Origin: Microbotryum silenes-acaulis
Taxonomy: Eukaryota > Basidiomycota > Microbotryomycetes > Microbotryales > Microbotryaceae
NCBI GenBank assembly: GCA_003665825.1
Contig: QPFY01000001.1
Span: 241,001 to 305,000, forward strand
Direction of reading: 5' to 3'
Length of the DNA: 64,000 nucleotides
Shown here in pieces: positions 36,939 through 49,003 of the stretch. Under the pieces are notes generated by a model. It saw only the letters and a program-made list of their open reading frames with translations, did no database searches and was not told the origin of the DNA. The position numbers were made by a program, and so were the translations under genes. How positions within the stretch are numbered: position 1 is the first letter of the stretch; each line of letters begins with the position of its first letter.

Positions 36939-39493
36939 TCAATACCTTGACGACGGCGACGATCTCCGGTTGTTCCTGCGATCGCCTCGGTCGTTGTCGT
37001 AAGGACTCGAGGAACCGCCGTAGCCGAACGACGGTTTACTACTTCCATACGACGATTCTGAGCCGAACGCTCTAGGCTTGTATCCGCCATCACGAGGAGC
37101 ACGAGGAGGATTCTTCTTGCTGGCGTATTTGCCGGCGCTGTTGATGCGACTGTCCATCGGCCTCGAGTCTCTCTGGCTCCGGTAACCATCGAACGAAGAG
37201 GGTCGCCCGCCGCGACTGCCGCCGTTGTCCCGACTCCCACCGAACCCACCGCTCGAATGGTTCCTGCTGGATCCTCGGTCGCTCATTCCGATCTTGGCGA
37301 GGAACATGGAAGAAACGTAAGGCTCCTGTTCGAGACCCATCGATCCGGTCGCCCAATCCTTGAGGCCCTGCACGATCTCGGACTTGGTTACTCGCAAGTC
37401 CGAGGACCTGGGCGCGTAGTAACCCAGCATCGATGCGAAAGCGTCCCTGATCGCCTCCTCGTCGAGCGAAGGCAGGACCGAAGTCCTCAATGAGTCTTCG
37501 AGCGATTCAAGTCGAGGTGCGACGGGCGACGACATCTGAGGGGCTCGCACGGACCCGACTCGACGGTCCCGGATCGACTTGCTCGTCCTTTTGGTGAAGC
37601 CGCCACGAGATTCGGCCTCAGCGGTGACGCGAGTCTCGGGCGGGTCCTGGTCCCACTCCTCGGCGGCCTCGTTCAAGGTCTTTTCCCCATCCTCGACCGA
37701 GAAGTGCTGCATCGGGATATCCCTCAGCTGACTCGAGACATACTTGCCCTCCCACGGCAAAAGAACGATATCGCCTCGTCCCTCCTTTCCTGCGCGTCCG
37801 GTCCTACCGACTCGATGGATGTAAAGATCCCTCGAGCCGGGAACACCGATCTGGATGACGCGCGTGACACCAGGGTAATCGACTCCACGTGCCGACACAT
37901 CGGACGTAACGAGAATCGAATAACCCGTCTTGTTCTTGCGGAACGAATCCGACGCTCGCGTGCGCTGATTCTGGTCCTTCTTGGAGTGGATCTCGACAAT
38001 GTGGGTATCGCGGGCCCATGGGAAGTGAGCCTTCATGGCTTGCAGGACGAGGGAGAACATCTGGGTCATGCGTGTGGTGGGGAGAAAGATGACGGCCTTG
38101 CCGCCCTGCTCTCCACCATTGGCTGCGGCCTTGCGAGCGTGCAAAAGCTGGTCGTGAGCGAGCAATCGCAGAACGTGGATGAGCTGAGACTCGGGGTCGG
38201 GCAAGACGGTGTAGTATTGAGGGATGTGGAGGTGGGTATCGATATCGGAAGCCTTGACGGTGTCGACAAAGACGTGGTCCTGCTTCATGCTCTTTCGGGC
38301 AACCTCCCTGATTTGCTTCGAGACGGTCGCGGAGAAGAGGAACGTCTGTCGCTGCGCAATGTCGGGCAAGTATCCGGTGATGTCGGCAAGCGCGTCCGCG
38401 AAACCCATGTCGAGCAAAGTGTCGGCCTCATCGAGAATGAGCATCCTTGCTGCGGACAAGGGCGCGCGGATGTTCTCTTCGGACGAGAGGAAGTCCAGGA
38501 TTCGACCAGGGGTGGCGACGACGATGTCGTTGCTCGAGCTCCTGATCCAATCGCGGTACTGCAAACTCTTGGAAGCTCCTCCGACAAAGAGTCGTACACC
38601 CATGTCGGGGAGGTGGCTCGTCAAAGCGGAGGCCTCGGTCGCGATCTGGGTCGCGAGCTCCCTCGTCGGCGAGAGGATCAAAGCTCCAACCGACGATTTG
38701 GCGTACTTGTTAAAGGCTCGTTCGGCCTGCGCCTTGGGCGCATCGGGGTTGTCACGCTTCCACTGCGCCTTGTATGCCTCGAGTTGGCGCAGTCGTCCTT
38801 CGAGGGCGGGGATAAGGAACGCGAGCGTCTTGCCCGTTCCGGTCTTGGCTCGGACGAGCAAATCCTGAGCCTGCTCGATCGACTCTGAGGCGCCGTCTTG
38901 GGAGGTGGTCGGGAGGGGAGGATTCGACAGCCTAGGCAAGAGAGCCAGTACGGCTTCTTGGACCTCACTCATGGTCTCGTATCTGAAAGGCCTGTGTTCG
39001 AATGAGTTTGTTGGTCAGCCGATTCGATTCATTCGGGGGGGGGGGGGGTTCGGCTGAACTCCTCATTTCGAAGCTGGCTCAGACTGGTGGCTCACCTTTG
39101 TGTGATGGCCTTGAAGATGGGGGCATGTAAAGTGTCCTTGATGGAAGCGAACGTGGCGGCCGGTCGTTGTTCGGGATCGGCATCCACCTCGGCGCTGTCG
39201 TCCTCGATCGCCACCGGTGTGTCGTCGTACACGGCTCTCGAACCGGACGTGGAGACGCGTCCACCGACCCTACCCGACGCGATCTGAGCATAACCCGATG
39301 ATGGTGTTGTCGTCAACGAACGGGCGACTGTTACATGCGCGCAGAACACAAGGTCAGCAAAATGGATTCGAGGCTCGTGCCTGCTCGCTAGCTGGCTGCG
39401 CCCGCCTGCGAAGCTCCGCGAGTCGCCGACGATGATCGAAGCGACATCACTCACACGACGCGACCACGACCGATCGATGAAGTGACAGCACAT
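36939..39493 (-). CDS. Mitochondrial-type DEAD-box ATP-dependent RNA helicase (MSS116-like)
   Basis: RNA helicase. The main exon 38991-36939 is joined to exon 39318-39096 at KAITQR|PFRYETMSEVQEAVL, which rebuilds the Q-motif region. Motifs: AKTGTGKT (I), SPTRELATQ (Ia), ATPGRILDF (Ib), ILDEADTLLD (II), FLFSATVS (III), VIFLPTTRMTQ (IV), VTSDVSARGVDYPGVTRV (V), YIHRVGRTGRAG (VI). The linker after motif VI and the C-terminal Arg/Gly/Ser-rich basic tail (SSGGFGGSRDNGGSRGG) match the MSS116 class acting on group I/II introns and mitochondrial translation. The first exon is uncertain: an ATG at 39493 (MCCHFIDRSWSR) followed by a GTGTGA donor would give an in-phase, presequence-like N-terminus. A G run lies in the intron at about 39036-39048. 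Confidence 0.9.
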
Positions 39494-41386
39494 GGGGGCG
39501 GACGAGAGCACTCGCCCTCGACGGTAACGTCCGAGCCAAGCGCAAAGAGGTTCCAAACATCGCGGATGGGAATCTATGGAAGTGGAAGGAGGGAGACCGA
39601 CGCGCACGCGGACGGGTTTGCGCCTCTCGCTGCGAAACGATCGGGGGGGGGGGCCAGGACAGAGCTCAGCCGAAGGTGCGTCTCGAAAAACCCCGTTTTT
39701 AGGCCGATTTGTACACCGAATGTCCCTATCGAAGGGGTATGTGTATTCCGATGTAAGACCAGATTATCGAGTTATGTTGAGAAACTAGGTCATGTAGCAT
39801 ATTACAAGGCATAAATAGGCCCGAAAAGTACAAGTCTCCGAGACGCACTGCACATTGGGCTGAGCTTTCCCGGGTCCTGGGGGGCCTAGGAGGCCTGAGG
39901 GGTCCGAGCGCGCGATCGACCCGAACCGCCGTGGATTTACAGTGGCGCAGGACAATTCGGATCCGATTTCCAGCGCATGCACGGCCGTGCACAACAGTGC
40001 ATGACGATACACTTCCATGAGTATTGGTAAGGTGACCCATGAAACTCGGACCCACAGTCATGCATGCCCATGCACAAGCATGGTTTACTCGAAAAATTCG
40101 AGTCACTATTCTGTGGCCCTCGACCGCTGAGCAGCTGAGCAGCTAATTTACCTCCGAGCAGGAGAACGCTTACTTGATATTGGTTGGTGGGGTACTCGGG
40201 AACTACTCTTCATTCTTTCTCTTGTTGATTCGCCGCGTCGGAGCTCTCGCGTGAAGCCGGCCCAACGACCGAGCTCCGTGGCATTTTCGCAGCGAATCGA
40301 GGTGGAAGCAAGGTCGCCCCAGCTCGAACAAAGCTGCTGGAGCAACAACCACGCTGCGGTGATCTCATTTCTTGGGTGATCCTCATAGGACCTGCTGAAA
40401 GCCGAACGAGCTCGATCGACGATGTAATCGGTCTTTCCGAACGGTGGATCGTTGACCTCAAAGTGGGGTGCAAGATCCCCTGTTCGCGCATTCGGTTCTG
40501 GTCAACAGCGAGCACCGCCGCGCTCGGCTCAGCATCGGCATAGGTGGAGCGGTGGAGACCTGACGTCACAGCGTGGCTTCACATTAAATAACTCATTCTG
40601 CTAAGCACGCACCCCCGCGCCCAAGTCAGCAACCATCTCCAGCTTGTCGGATCTCTTCTCCTCGTCGACGCGCTCTGCATTTCTCGGTCCACTTCATCTT
40701 GCCAGCATCGCCCCCCTCTTCAGGGGGATACAAAATGGTGGCCTTTGTGGTGGCAGATCTCGTCGTTCGAGTTCGATCCCTCCCATCGTCCAAAGCGTGA
40801 GTTTCCACCTAGCGGGCGTGTCCGTGTCGCAAACGGTCCCTCGATCCCGTGCGCCTTTCACTGTCTCGTCCCGGATTCACCCGTTTCACCTTCCACCTTT
40901 TACCTCACCACCCCCATCATCGTAACTCACTCCACCTCATCTCTCAGCCCTGCCTGCCATCTCTTGCTTCCCACCTCCCCACTCCCACCTACAGTCTGTT
41001 CAAATCACAGCCCGAGCCTAGATCTCTCGCCGCGAGGACCGTTACACCATGGCACCAACTCTTCCGCTGGAGCAGCCTTCGGAGCAAGTGTCGACCACAG
41101 TGACCTGCAAGTATGTCTCAGCGTATGACAAGTGGAAGCGGACCAAATAATTGTTAGGTTGATAATGAGTGGGTGGTGTACTGAATGTATCAGAAGGGTC
41201 GAAGCGTGCAGTCCAGCTCTCGCACTACAACGTCATGAAGTACAAGCAATGACCACCAGCACTTTGGTCCAAACGATGTCTGTTACTGAGTCAAAAGTGT
41301 CTTGCATTCTATTGATACAGCATCTGATGCGGGGCTACACGAATCTCCTAACTCCTTAAGTTGTCGTACATGGAACCTTCTCGCGC
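39494..41386. other. Gene-poor interval
   Basis: About 1.9 kb without a supported gene. Pyrimidine-rich sequence at about 40640-41040 precedes an ATG at 41049 (MAPTLPLEQPSEQVSTTVTC) that ends in a GTATGT donor. An acceptor at about 41193 could add a second exon, but either result is a short peptide without features. It looks like a promoter plus a short transcript rather than a clear coding gene. A G run occurs near 39643. Confidence 0.4.
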
Positions 41387-41979
41387 TTAAAGGGGAGTTC
41401 CGATCGCCTCACACTTGGTGGCGCAATCCTTGAGATACTTGGTGTTGCATTGGAGGTTCTATTGGCCATAGGCGATCTAGGTCAGCGTTTGCCCGCCCGG
41501 AATCGACGTGTCGTGATGGAAATAGGGGCTGTGGTATTTCCCCGCACAGCATGTCGTCACGAGGTGGGGCTCGGAGGGCAGAGCTATATTCCGAATATAG
41601 CGTAGGGACTCACGTTCTTGGTCTGGTGGCATTGCTTGCACTTGGTCTCTTCCTCATCCCAGCAGTAGGACTGCTTGCCGATGTTGCCGATCGGCTGCGT
41701 CAATTCGCCGTCCTTGAAGCATCGCACCTAGAAGAGGGGCCAAGGTTACATCGGAGAGCATTATGGGTCAGCATGATGTCGGAAACACGGTCTGCGCACT
41801 CCACAGAAGGAGGATATGGAAGGAACGTTCGTGCGTACCTTGAGGTCGGGGCACCTGTCATCGTTCTCGTCCGTGAGGCGGAGACGGAGTTGGTCGGCCG
41901 CCTCCCTAACTTGGGGCGGGAAGGCGGTGGCGAGCAAGGGGGACACGACCAAGATGAGCGTGGCAAGGGAGAAGCGCAT
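41387..41979 (-). CDS. Small secreted cysteine-rich protein (8 Cys)
   Basis: Three-exon gene: 41979-41839, 41727-41614, 41458-41387, all phase 0, 108 aa. The N-terminus MRFSLATLILVVSPLLATAF is a clear signal peptide with a probable cleavage after ATA. The mature ~90 aa have eight cysteines in the contexts DRCPDL, VRCFKD, YCWDEE, KCKQCH, LQCNT, KDCATKCE, and no other domain. The intron donors GTACGC and GTGAGT and acceptors CTAG and ATAG are conventional. Signal peptide, small size, even cysteine number and high charge match fungal secreted cysteine-rich proteins, some of which are effectors or antimicrobial. No family is recognised and no activity should be assumed. Confidence 0.75.
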
Positions 41980-42703
41980 GGTGGTGTTGGTCGAAGGTGG
42001 TCGAAATAAAATGTTGATGCGATTTTCTTGGGTTCGCTCGAGTGAGTTGGTGTGCTGTAGGGAGTGACGGAAAGGAAGGAAAGCGGCGGGGCACAAGTGC
42101 AGGTCTAAAACGTTGCTGGGGAAGGCTGGGGTTGCAACTCGGGTGCCGCGGGGTTTCATTTCCGAAAACGAGTCATTGATTAAAGCATCTCGCGCTCTAG
42201 GCCCCGTCCTGTTTTTGTAACCAAGCCTTTGCGTGGCAAAATCCCCGCCAAAGCGCGATGAAGTCACAGAGCAGTGATCGGCCGGATTGCAATGACGTAG
42301 GCCAGGCGCGCTCTCATTGCTCAGAGCGCCCGATCTGAGATCTCAGAACCCCGTGACGCGTGACGCGCGACGTTTCCGAACCCTCCGAGTCGCGTCCGCC
42401 GGTCCGGACGGATCAGCGCTGTAGATTGGCTACAAGACACATATCCTAAACAAGCTTGAGCTCGGTTCTTCAAAGACGACGGCCCTCGGAGAGTTCGGAG
42501 AGGTCCTGCTAGTCACAGTAAGCCAGGCCAAGGCTGAGCACTGGAGTCAGACCCACCCCTGCCTGCAGTGGTTCTCCGATGTCCGATGAGAATGCGCAGT
42601 GCTCCGAGTTGAGGCACCCGATGACCGGGGGTCGCGGATGCCCGGAGCGACGAGACGCAAGGTGCTCTCGCCGCTCTGCAAGCTGCTCGTTTTACTCAGG
42701 TCC
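41980..42703. other. Intergenic
   Basis: About 720 bases between the divergent 8-Cys protein and NTF2-like paralogue B. No supported gene. A short AGATCTGAGATCTCAGA palindrome occurs near 42330-42347. Confidence 0.45.
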
Positions 42704-43531
42704 ATGCCTGCGATAAGCCAACTCGTCGCCCGAAGACTCGCTGCCTATCACCGCACAACACCTCTTCTTTACCGCACGATGACCTCAAACGCACCTGCGA
42801 GCACTGCCCCCACGACGGCCCTAGCAGCAAGAGAACACGGCCTCGTGCTGGATGAACGCCGAGCGCAGCTGGTCGAGAACGTGCAGGACCTCTTCAGCTC
42901 TAAGCCGAGGCTCGAGATCTTTGAACAGGACTGGAAGAAGGGTGAGCAACTTTCCACCAGTCTATTGATAATCGTCGCAGACTGGCGCGCTGATGCCACA
43001 AGCCCGACTCCTCTTGACAGATGCCGTCTTTGAGGATCCGATCTGCATCGCCAAGGGGGACAAGGAATACATGGCACAATGGTGATAACGAACCAGTCTG
43101 AAAATATGCCACACTGCCATGAGCACACGCTGAGACGACTGTGACTGCTATGATGAACAGGTACGGCATGCCCAAAGCGTTTCCTCAGTCGGAGACTTTG
43201 TCTTGGAAAGTTCTCAAGAACGAGCCTGTGAGTGGTTTGTCATTGTTCAGAAGAGTTGAACGGATCGCTCATCTTTTCTTGATCTCTCTAGGGCCTTATC
43301 GAGTACGAACAAGTGCAGAAATATACTGTCGCGGGTATCCACACTGTCAAGGAGATGAAATCGCTCGTTCACATCGAGCTGGACCCGACCGACAACAAGA
43401 TCACCCGGTTCGAAGACCGATGGAATGGCAAGGAGATGAAGAGTGGATGGCTTGGATTGAAGTTGAGAAGCTTCAACGGTCGCTTCATGCCGAGCCTGAT
43501 ATCGGTCCCCAAACCCGAGTCCAAGCTCTAG
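42704..43531 (+). CDS. NTF2/SnoaL-like uncharacterised protein, paralogue B
   Basis: Exons: 42704-42941, 43021-43081, 43161-43227, 43292-43531; 201 aa. Presequence-like start (MPAISQLVARRLAAYHR), then LVENVQDLFSSKPRLEIFEQ, DAVFEDPICIAKG, SQSETLSWKVLKNEP-type block, MKSLVHIELDPTDNKITRFE and DRWNGKEMKSG. It aligns along its length with the 23573-24404 protein. It lacks that gene's first intron, shares the phase-1 intron before DAVFEDP, and has two extra introns (in QWY and after KNEP). Function unknown. An ATG at 42779 would remove the presequence-like segment. Confidence 0.82.
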
Positions 43532-43837
43532 CTTCGCCGAGAGCAGGATTGCTAGGTAGTATGTAGTACAGGGGAGATATTAGCCTCATCAGTACCATGT
43601 TATACGAGTTATATAGGTTTCTCTATCAAGGTGCGAGAATCCCGATCTTGCTTTCGACGGTGATCGAACCCGAGCCCGATTCGATCACGATCATGCAGCT
43701 CCTTTCGGCGCGGGCCGCCGCCCGGAACGCCCGCGGCCGGGTCGCATATCTCCTTCGCCTTGCCCGCCTTCCCATCCGATCTCTTCGGACAAGGGATACG
43801 TCTCTGTGCCTCGCAGAGCACAGTCGCACCCCCAGTC

Positions 43838-46800
43838 ATGTCACGTTCAAAGGGGTCTGCAACTGAGTTGCTCCAGGCGATCGTGGATGACGTTGGTGAT
43901 GCGGATGACTTGAAAGGAGTCACGGCCTCACTCCGCAGCGCGGTTCGTGACTTGCTTGTAAGCGTCAGTTTTACCACTTCGCCCTTGTATCATATCTAAC
44001 GTGCACTGACTCGTTCATAATTTTTGGACTCGAACGTGTATCACCACAGCGCCATAACGCGTCCTCCCTGCCCCAGGCAGCAACCTTCTTCCCCTCGCCC
44101 GAAGGTGCGATTGTGCTCCTCGTCGCACGACCCGTTTCCACTCTCCGATTCTTCGCCGCTCTGCTCGATCATACCAATACCCAGATCAGGAAATGCCTAA
44201 ATTCCAATGAAGAACACGGTTGTCGATTCGTGGAAGACAAGGTGGCACTAGGTCAGGCTTGGGATCTGGTGATGGAGTCGATTCTGCTGAGCCTGAAAGC
44301 CTTTCTGGATCCGACCGAGGCAAGGGCAAAACCTCTCACGGCACGTGGTGCGTTTGACAGTTTCAGTCAAAACTGAAGCCGTCTGTTGATCATGATGTCG
44401 ACTGACAGCCGACACATATCTGTGTTTCTTACTAGACGAAGACCTGCTCGGCATGATCTGTTACCCGTCCCTGGCACGACTTCTCACTACAGACCACGTG
44501 ATTTCAGCTGTTCAAAGACGTATCCTGGACATCTTTGAAGACTCGACCCACCTTTGCGTGGAGAACAAAAATCGCCTCATTCGACCAGAGCCTCTAGGAC
44601 CGAAGCGTCTAGCGGTCTTATTCAGTGTCGCCGAGGGTAAGTGTTTTTTCTCCAGGATTCCGACCCCGTCGATCTGAGACTCATTGGGTCGTATCCAGAC
44701 CATGGAGTAACTTCAAGAGCCCTAGAATTGGCCTTTCGGCTGCGCAGTCATCTCGCCCGAGCTCCCTCCTCGGCTGGGATCTCCACCTCGAGTTGGGAAG
44801 CGGCGCTCTTCCCCTCCGGCGTGTGGGGACCAGAGGAGTCGCAAAAGCTGCGCGGGATGTTTCACAGACTAAAAGCGAGGGAATGGGATGAGGTGAGTAC
44901 GAGAGTCCCCTGGTTAAGGTGTGTTGGGCTTGTTGACTTGACTGACAAATCGCCGCCCGAATAGGGGTCTCTGAGCTTGCTGCAGGAACTAAGCGCACTC
45001 GCTGCCACCAAGTGAGTTCATCAAATTTTTCTGATGTGATATACTCATTATATGCCTATACCACCCCTTTCACAGCTTCAAACTCATCTTTGCAGTCACA
45101 TTTCACGCCAACGGTCGCGCCTTCCTTTGCACCGACGTGGAGAAGCCCACGGAAGACTATCAAGACTACGTGTCTTTCAATCGAAGATCCATCAGCGCCA
45201 ATGTGTTGAGCTACCTTGCAGACGACGATGGGGCACAACGAACTATTGAAGCACTTCTGTCTGGCATCAAGAGTGTCGAGCTGTTTGACTTTTCAGAAGG
45301 TAAGCCAAGTTTTTTGCACAGATATCGAGGAGAAAGCTGACAGGGCGCCCAGAAATCTTGAACAGATTATATGACTTGCAGGATCATACTGTCTCACTCA
45401 CCGACGTTGGAGTCAACGCCACTCGAGCTCCCCCACAATGAGGCTGACCCAAGTCTTGTGCTGGGCATTCGCCTTTCGGATGCACAGCGCCTGCAGCAAG
45501 TTCTGATGATGAGAAAGATAGTGAGTTTAGACAATCATTCTCCATGTGTGATTTTCAGCTCGAACTGAGAGTTTCACCTGATCCTTCTCAAAAGCGGTAT
45601 ACTACTCGAACCGCTGAGCAGGCCGACGTCATGGAGCGAGATATGGCGAATGCAGAACGCCGAAGGGCGGCGGAGGAACCACCTCGTACGGAAGAACCGT
45701 CCCTCCATCCCATCAAATACAGTGCTTCATCCCTGCGTGGACAGTCCGGTATCCCCACTTCCTCGCCTGATCGGTACACTCCACAAGGGAACAGGGCTGG
45801 GTCGAAGCGTGTGCCACGCAAGGCGAGTGAGATGGGAGCAGGTATGAAAGCGAATCGTCAAACACTCGGTGAAGCGGCAGATTCGGACACTTCTTCGGAT
45901 CTACCCAGGGTGGTTCGGCCAAAGACACCCTCAACTCGTCGAGACGTCGCACCGCTCAAACAGACTCGCCATTCGAAGCCACCACAGCCTGCTCCTAAAC
46001 GCAAATCATCGTCTCGTCAGAAGATGCCGTGGGATGATGACACGCCTGGGGAGAAGACGAGGAATGCTCCGCCAGAGCACAGGAACAGGAACGAGTCCGT
46101 CCTTTCCGCACACGAAGACTGGGATATGGGTGGGATTGAGCCCAATTTTGATCCTGGTCCTCGCCTGGAACGTCAAGGAACGGAAGTGGAAGATGATCGA
46201 GAGGTATTCCAGGAGGTTACATCTCACGGCGCGTTGAAGGTGGACCAGCCCGCACCAAAGTGGACCGATCAAAGCAGGGAAGAGGCTCCACCACTTGAAG
46301 AGAAGGAGCTCATCAGGGACGCACACTGGCAGTCTCCCAGTGTCAACGAGCCTGTCCACACTATTGTACGTTCCATACTGATCTGATCTGAATTAAGGAA
46401 GGTGAAGTGAACACTGATCTCGATCCCTTTCTAGCCGTTCAAGAAGAATCTACGGACGCCCCCCTCGCTATTGACAAGCTCAAAGGCATCTTCTCCCACA
46501 AGAGTTCCAAGGCCGGACCCAATCGCAGCGAGCCAACTCGACGGCGCCGCTAGTCGATCGCCATTGGCCCCGCTTGCTTTCGCTTTTAGAACCCATAATG
46601 CCGCCAGGGTAACTTCTGGGATCAGGGCACACTCAAGAACCCAAACACGAGGTCGTACCCCGGTGGGATCCGGACAGACTCCTCCAGCCAAACGAGCTCG
46701 CGTGGAAACAGCGTCAGCGCCAAGGGAACATCCCGAAGCCATGCAGCGGGATGAACAACAAAGCGAAGACGTTTTGGTCGACCTTGCCAGGGTAATTACC

Positions 46801-47188
46801 GCACGCTGAAACGGTACTCCAAACCCAGTCAGGAGCTGAGTTGAGCCAAACCAATCGTTACTGCACAGATTGTGCTGCGGAAGCATCAACTCCGCACGAA
46901 CGAGCAAACTTCCTCTCTCTCGAGAAGCCGGCCCGCTATCACAGCTGCTGCACGCCATGCAGCAGGCGAGATGCAAGAGATGACGTAAGTGTCTATGCTA
47001 GACGTCATTATTTCAGCATGGGAAGCAAGAAAATTGACACTTTGCGGGCCCGCAGAGTGTCGATTGCGAGTGCAGCTTATCAGCTGTCCAGGGGAAGCGC
47101 ACACAGATTCCGTGACTTTGATTCTCAGACTCGATCGAGTCGAAGCAAGGCGTTGAGAGCGGAGGAGATGATCAAGAAGAGGGCCTGA
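43838..47188 (+). CDS. Uncharacterised 887-aa protein, possible meiotic axis (Red1/SYCP2-like) layout
   Basis: Eleven-exon model: 43838-43957, 44050-44347, 44436-44636, 44726-44892, 44965-45011, 45076-45299, 45366-45520, 45559-46365, 46435-46791, 46869-46984, 47017-47188; every junction keeps phase. Residues 1-210 look all-helical (TELLQAIVDDVGDADDLKG, DLLGMICYPSLARLLTTD, HVISAVQRRILDIFED). Residues about 260-390 look beta-rich and PH-like (NFKLIFAVTFHANGRAFLC, YMTCRIILSHSPTLESTPLE, SLVLGIRLSDAQRLQQVL). A long disordered Ser/Pro/Lys/Arg segment follows (about 390-800). A short basic helical C-terminus contains SIASAAYQLSRGSAHRFRDF and KALRAEEMIKKRA. Helical repeats, then a PH-like domain, then disorder, then a C-terminal helix is the layout of Red1/SYCP2 axis proteins. 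That link is inference from layout, with no sequence signature. Otherwise an unknown nuclear protein. Confidence 0.65.
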
Positions 47189-47997
47189 GGAAGCGCTTTG
47201 GCTATACTAGAAGACGAAGGCGACCCGCATGATGGAAAAAGGATAGGTTGCATTGCTAGGGACAATTACGGTACTACTAGGTGTAGCGGAATTAGGCAGA
47301 ATATTACGGGGGTTGATTTCCAGAGAAGCGACGTCTTCCCAGACTACTCGAACACGAGATCGGCGGTCAGGACAAGGTCCTCCCGTCCACCTTGATCCCA
47401 CTTTCGAGCCACGGAAGTTGGGATGTTGTCGATAAAGTGTCCATTCTCTATCGGAGAGAAGCAGAAGTAAGGCGTGCCATCGTCTTGCCCGTATCGGAGC
47501 AAGCCGTCCACAGTCCGGAGGTTGAGCCAGGGTCTTCCTTCGTCCTTCATCCTTGCTGAGGATGAGGTACTTCAAGCTTCAAGGTCGGAACGATGAGCAC
47601 GTCGTAGAACGCGCGTCTGATTCGGCCGAGTTGTCGCCTGTGACGCACAGCTCGAACCGGAGCACGCTCATCACCGGATCAGTTGGGCCTGATCAAAACT
47701 TGTGGTGATCCATTCAAGGTGGGGAAGCGGCGCCGGTCGTTGGCGGAGATGGGTTTGAGGCGTGGGCAAGCAGAGGAAGGGATACATTCACGAGGGCACA
47801 GGCTGGCACAGGCTGACAGCGGATCGACTTCGCACTACTTCGCAGGCCTCGAGCCGCTCGGACCTCTTTTTCCGCCGTCATCCGGGCACTCGGAGCCGTT
47901 CCCCAGTCACAGTCTTCGCTCCGCTCCATTTCCTCAAGGCAGCTCTCTGACTCTAGATTTGGACCTTGCTCGCCAATTTTGCGCCAAGAACAACACC
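47189..47997. other. Intergenic with a possible gene remnant
   Basis: About 800 bases between two plus-strand genes. It contains the short minus-strand frame listed separately at 47344-47550. The rest should be the EFM5 promoter. Confidence 0.4.
47344..47550 (-). CDS. Short protein-like reading frame (68 aa), unknown
   Basis: An ATG-started frame with balanced, protein-like composition (MKDEGRPWLNLRTVDGLLRY, TPYFCFSPIENGHFIDNIPT, REDLVLTADLVFE). It has no signal peptide and no recognised domain. It lies antisense between two plus-strand genes. It could be a small gene, the last exon of a gene whose 5' part is decayed, or chance. Confidence 0.3.
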   Translation of the reverse strand: MKDEGRPWLNLRTVDGLLRYGQDDGTPYFCFSPIENGHFIDNIPTSVARKWDQGGREDLVLTADLVFE

Positions 47998-49003
47998 ATG
48001 TCCAACGCTGCCCCCGCCGACGCCGCTGAAGGGTCGACCCGGTCCCGCTCCACTTCAGCTTCACCACCACCTCAACTCGACCCGGCCACATTAGCCATCC
48101 TCGCTGGATTCCTTCACGAAAAGGACGAGGCAGATCGACAGTTTCAAGAGTTGTCCGAGCGCGTAGACAAGCGCAGGAAAGCCGCCCAAGCCGCCGGTGA
48201 GGACGGCGAGGACGCGCATGGGCAGAGTGCGGACCGCGGGGATGAACCCGACAAGGCACCAATGATGACTGTTGACGAGTTCCGGAGACTGTTTGGTGAA
48301 GATTGGCAATTGTCGCAGTTCTGGTTGGTTTCGAACTTGGCCACCAAGAAGCGCGTCGGGGCCTTCAAATCTGACATCCAGAACTGTGCGAAAACTCGCC
48401 CTTTCCACCGTCGGGCATCGTAGGTACTCCCAAGCGTTTGCGACCACACTGGCCCAGTATATTCGGTCCTTGTGCCCTTCAACATCAACCCGCGTCGCTT
48501 TCTTGTGCTGTCCGACAGCATACGTCGGCTTTCAACACACAAATCCTCTTCCTCGGACCTTGCTGCTCGAATACGACAAGCGCTTCGAGCTGCTCGACCC
48601 GGACCAATTCGTGCATTACGATATCGATGAGCCAGAATATGTCCCGGGAGGTATCAAAAGCACGGTCGATATCGCCATTTGTGATCCACCGTTCTTGAAC
48701 GAGGTCGGTCTCGCGGTCTTTCTCAGTTTCGACGAAAACCCCTAGATTTTCCGAGCTCATCCTCTCCATTTCTCAACGAAATCGAACCCATAGGTAACAA
48801 ATCGAAAGTTGGCCAAAACTCTCAAGCAGATCTTGAAACCCGATAGCAAACTTCTTCTCTTGACGTCCACATCAGTGGAGCATCTGTTCGATCAGATCTA
48901 TACCGAGGCACCCTTGGGTCCCTTGATCAAGACAGATATCCAGGTTGGGCATGCTGGAGGGATACAAAACAACTTTGGAGTGTGGAGGAACTGGTCGAAT
49001 TAG
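47998..49003 (+). CDS. EFM5: EFM5-type eEF1A lysine N-methyltransferase
   Basis: SAM-dependent protein-lysine methyltransferase (EFM5 in yeast, EEF1AKMT1/N6AMT2 in human) modifying elongation factor 1A. Exons: 47998-48323, 48424-48703, 48794-49003; 271 aa. The N-terminus carries PPPQLDPATLAILAGFLHEK, then DWQLSQFWYSQAFATTLAQY, the family signature rebuilt across intron 1. TRVAFLCCPTAYVGF, LLEYDKRFELL and DIAICDPPFLNEV follow (the DPPF motif IV of amino-methyltransferases). The protein ends VGHAGGIQNNFGVWRNWSN. Two introns use less common donors (GTTGGT, GTCGGT). An acidic insert around residues 60-85 is specific to this protein. Confidence 0.92.

Noticed and set aside
37704..38888. A 394-aa plus-strand frame over the DEAD-box helicase
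   Set aside because: Antisense shadow of the helicase exon; no domain, charge-rich composition typical of reverse-complemented GC-rich coding sequence.
41049..41359. A possible two-exon peptide starting MAPTLPLEQPSEQVSTT
   Set aside because: The start and donor are good, but every acceptor gives a short featureless product; kept only as a note in the intergenic entry.
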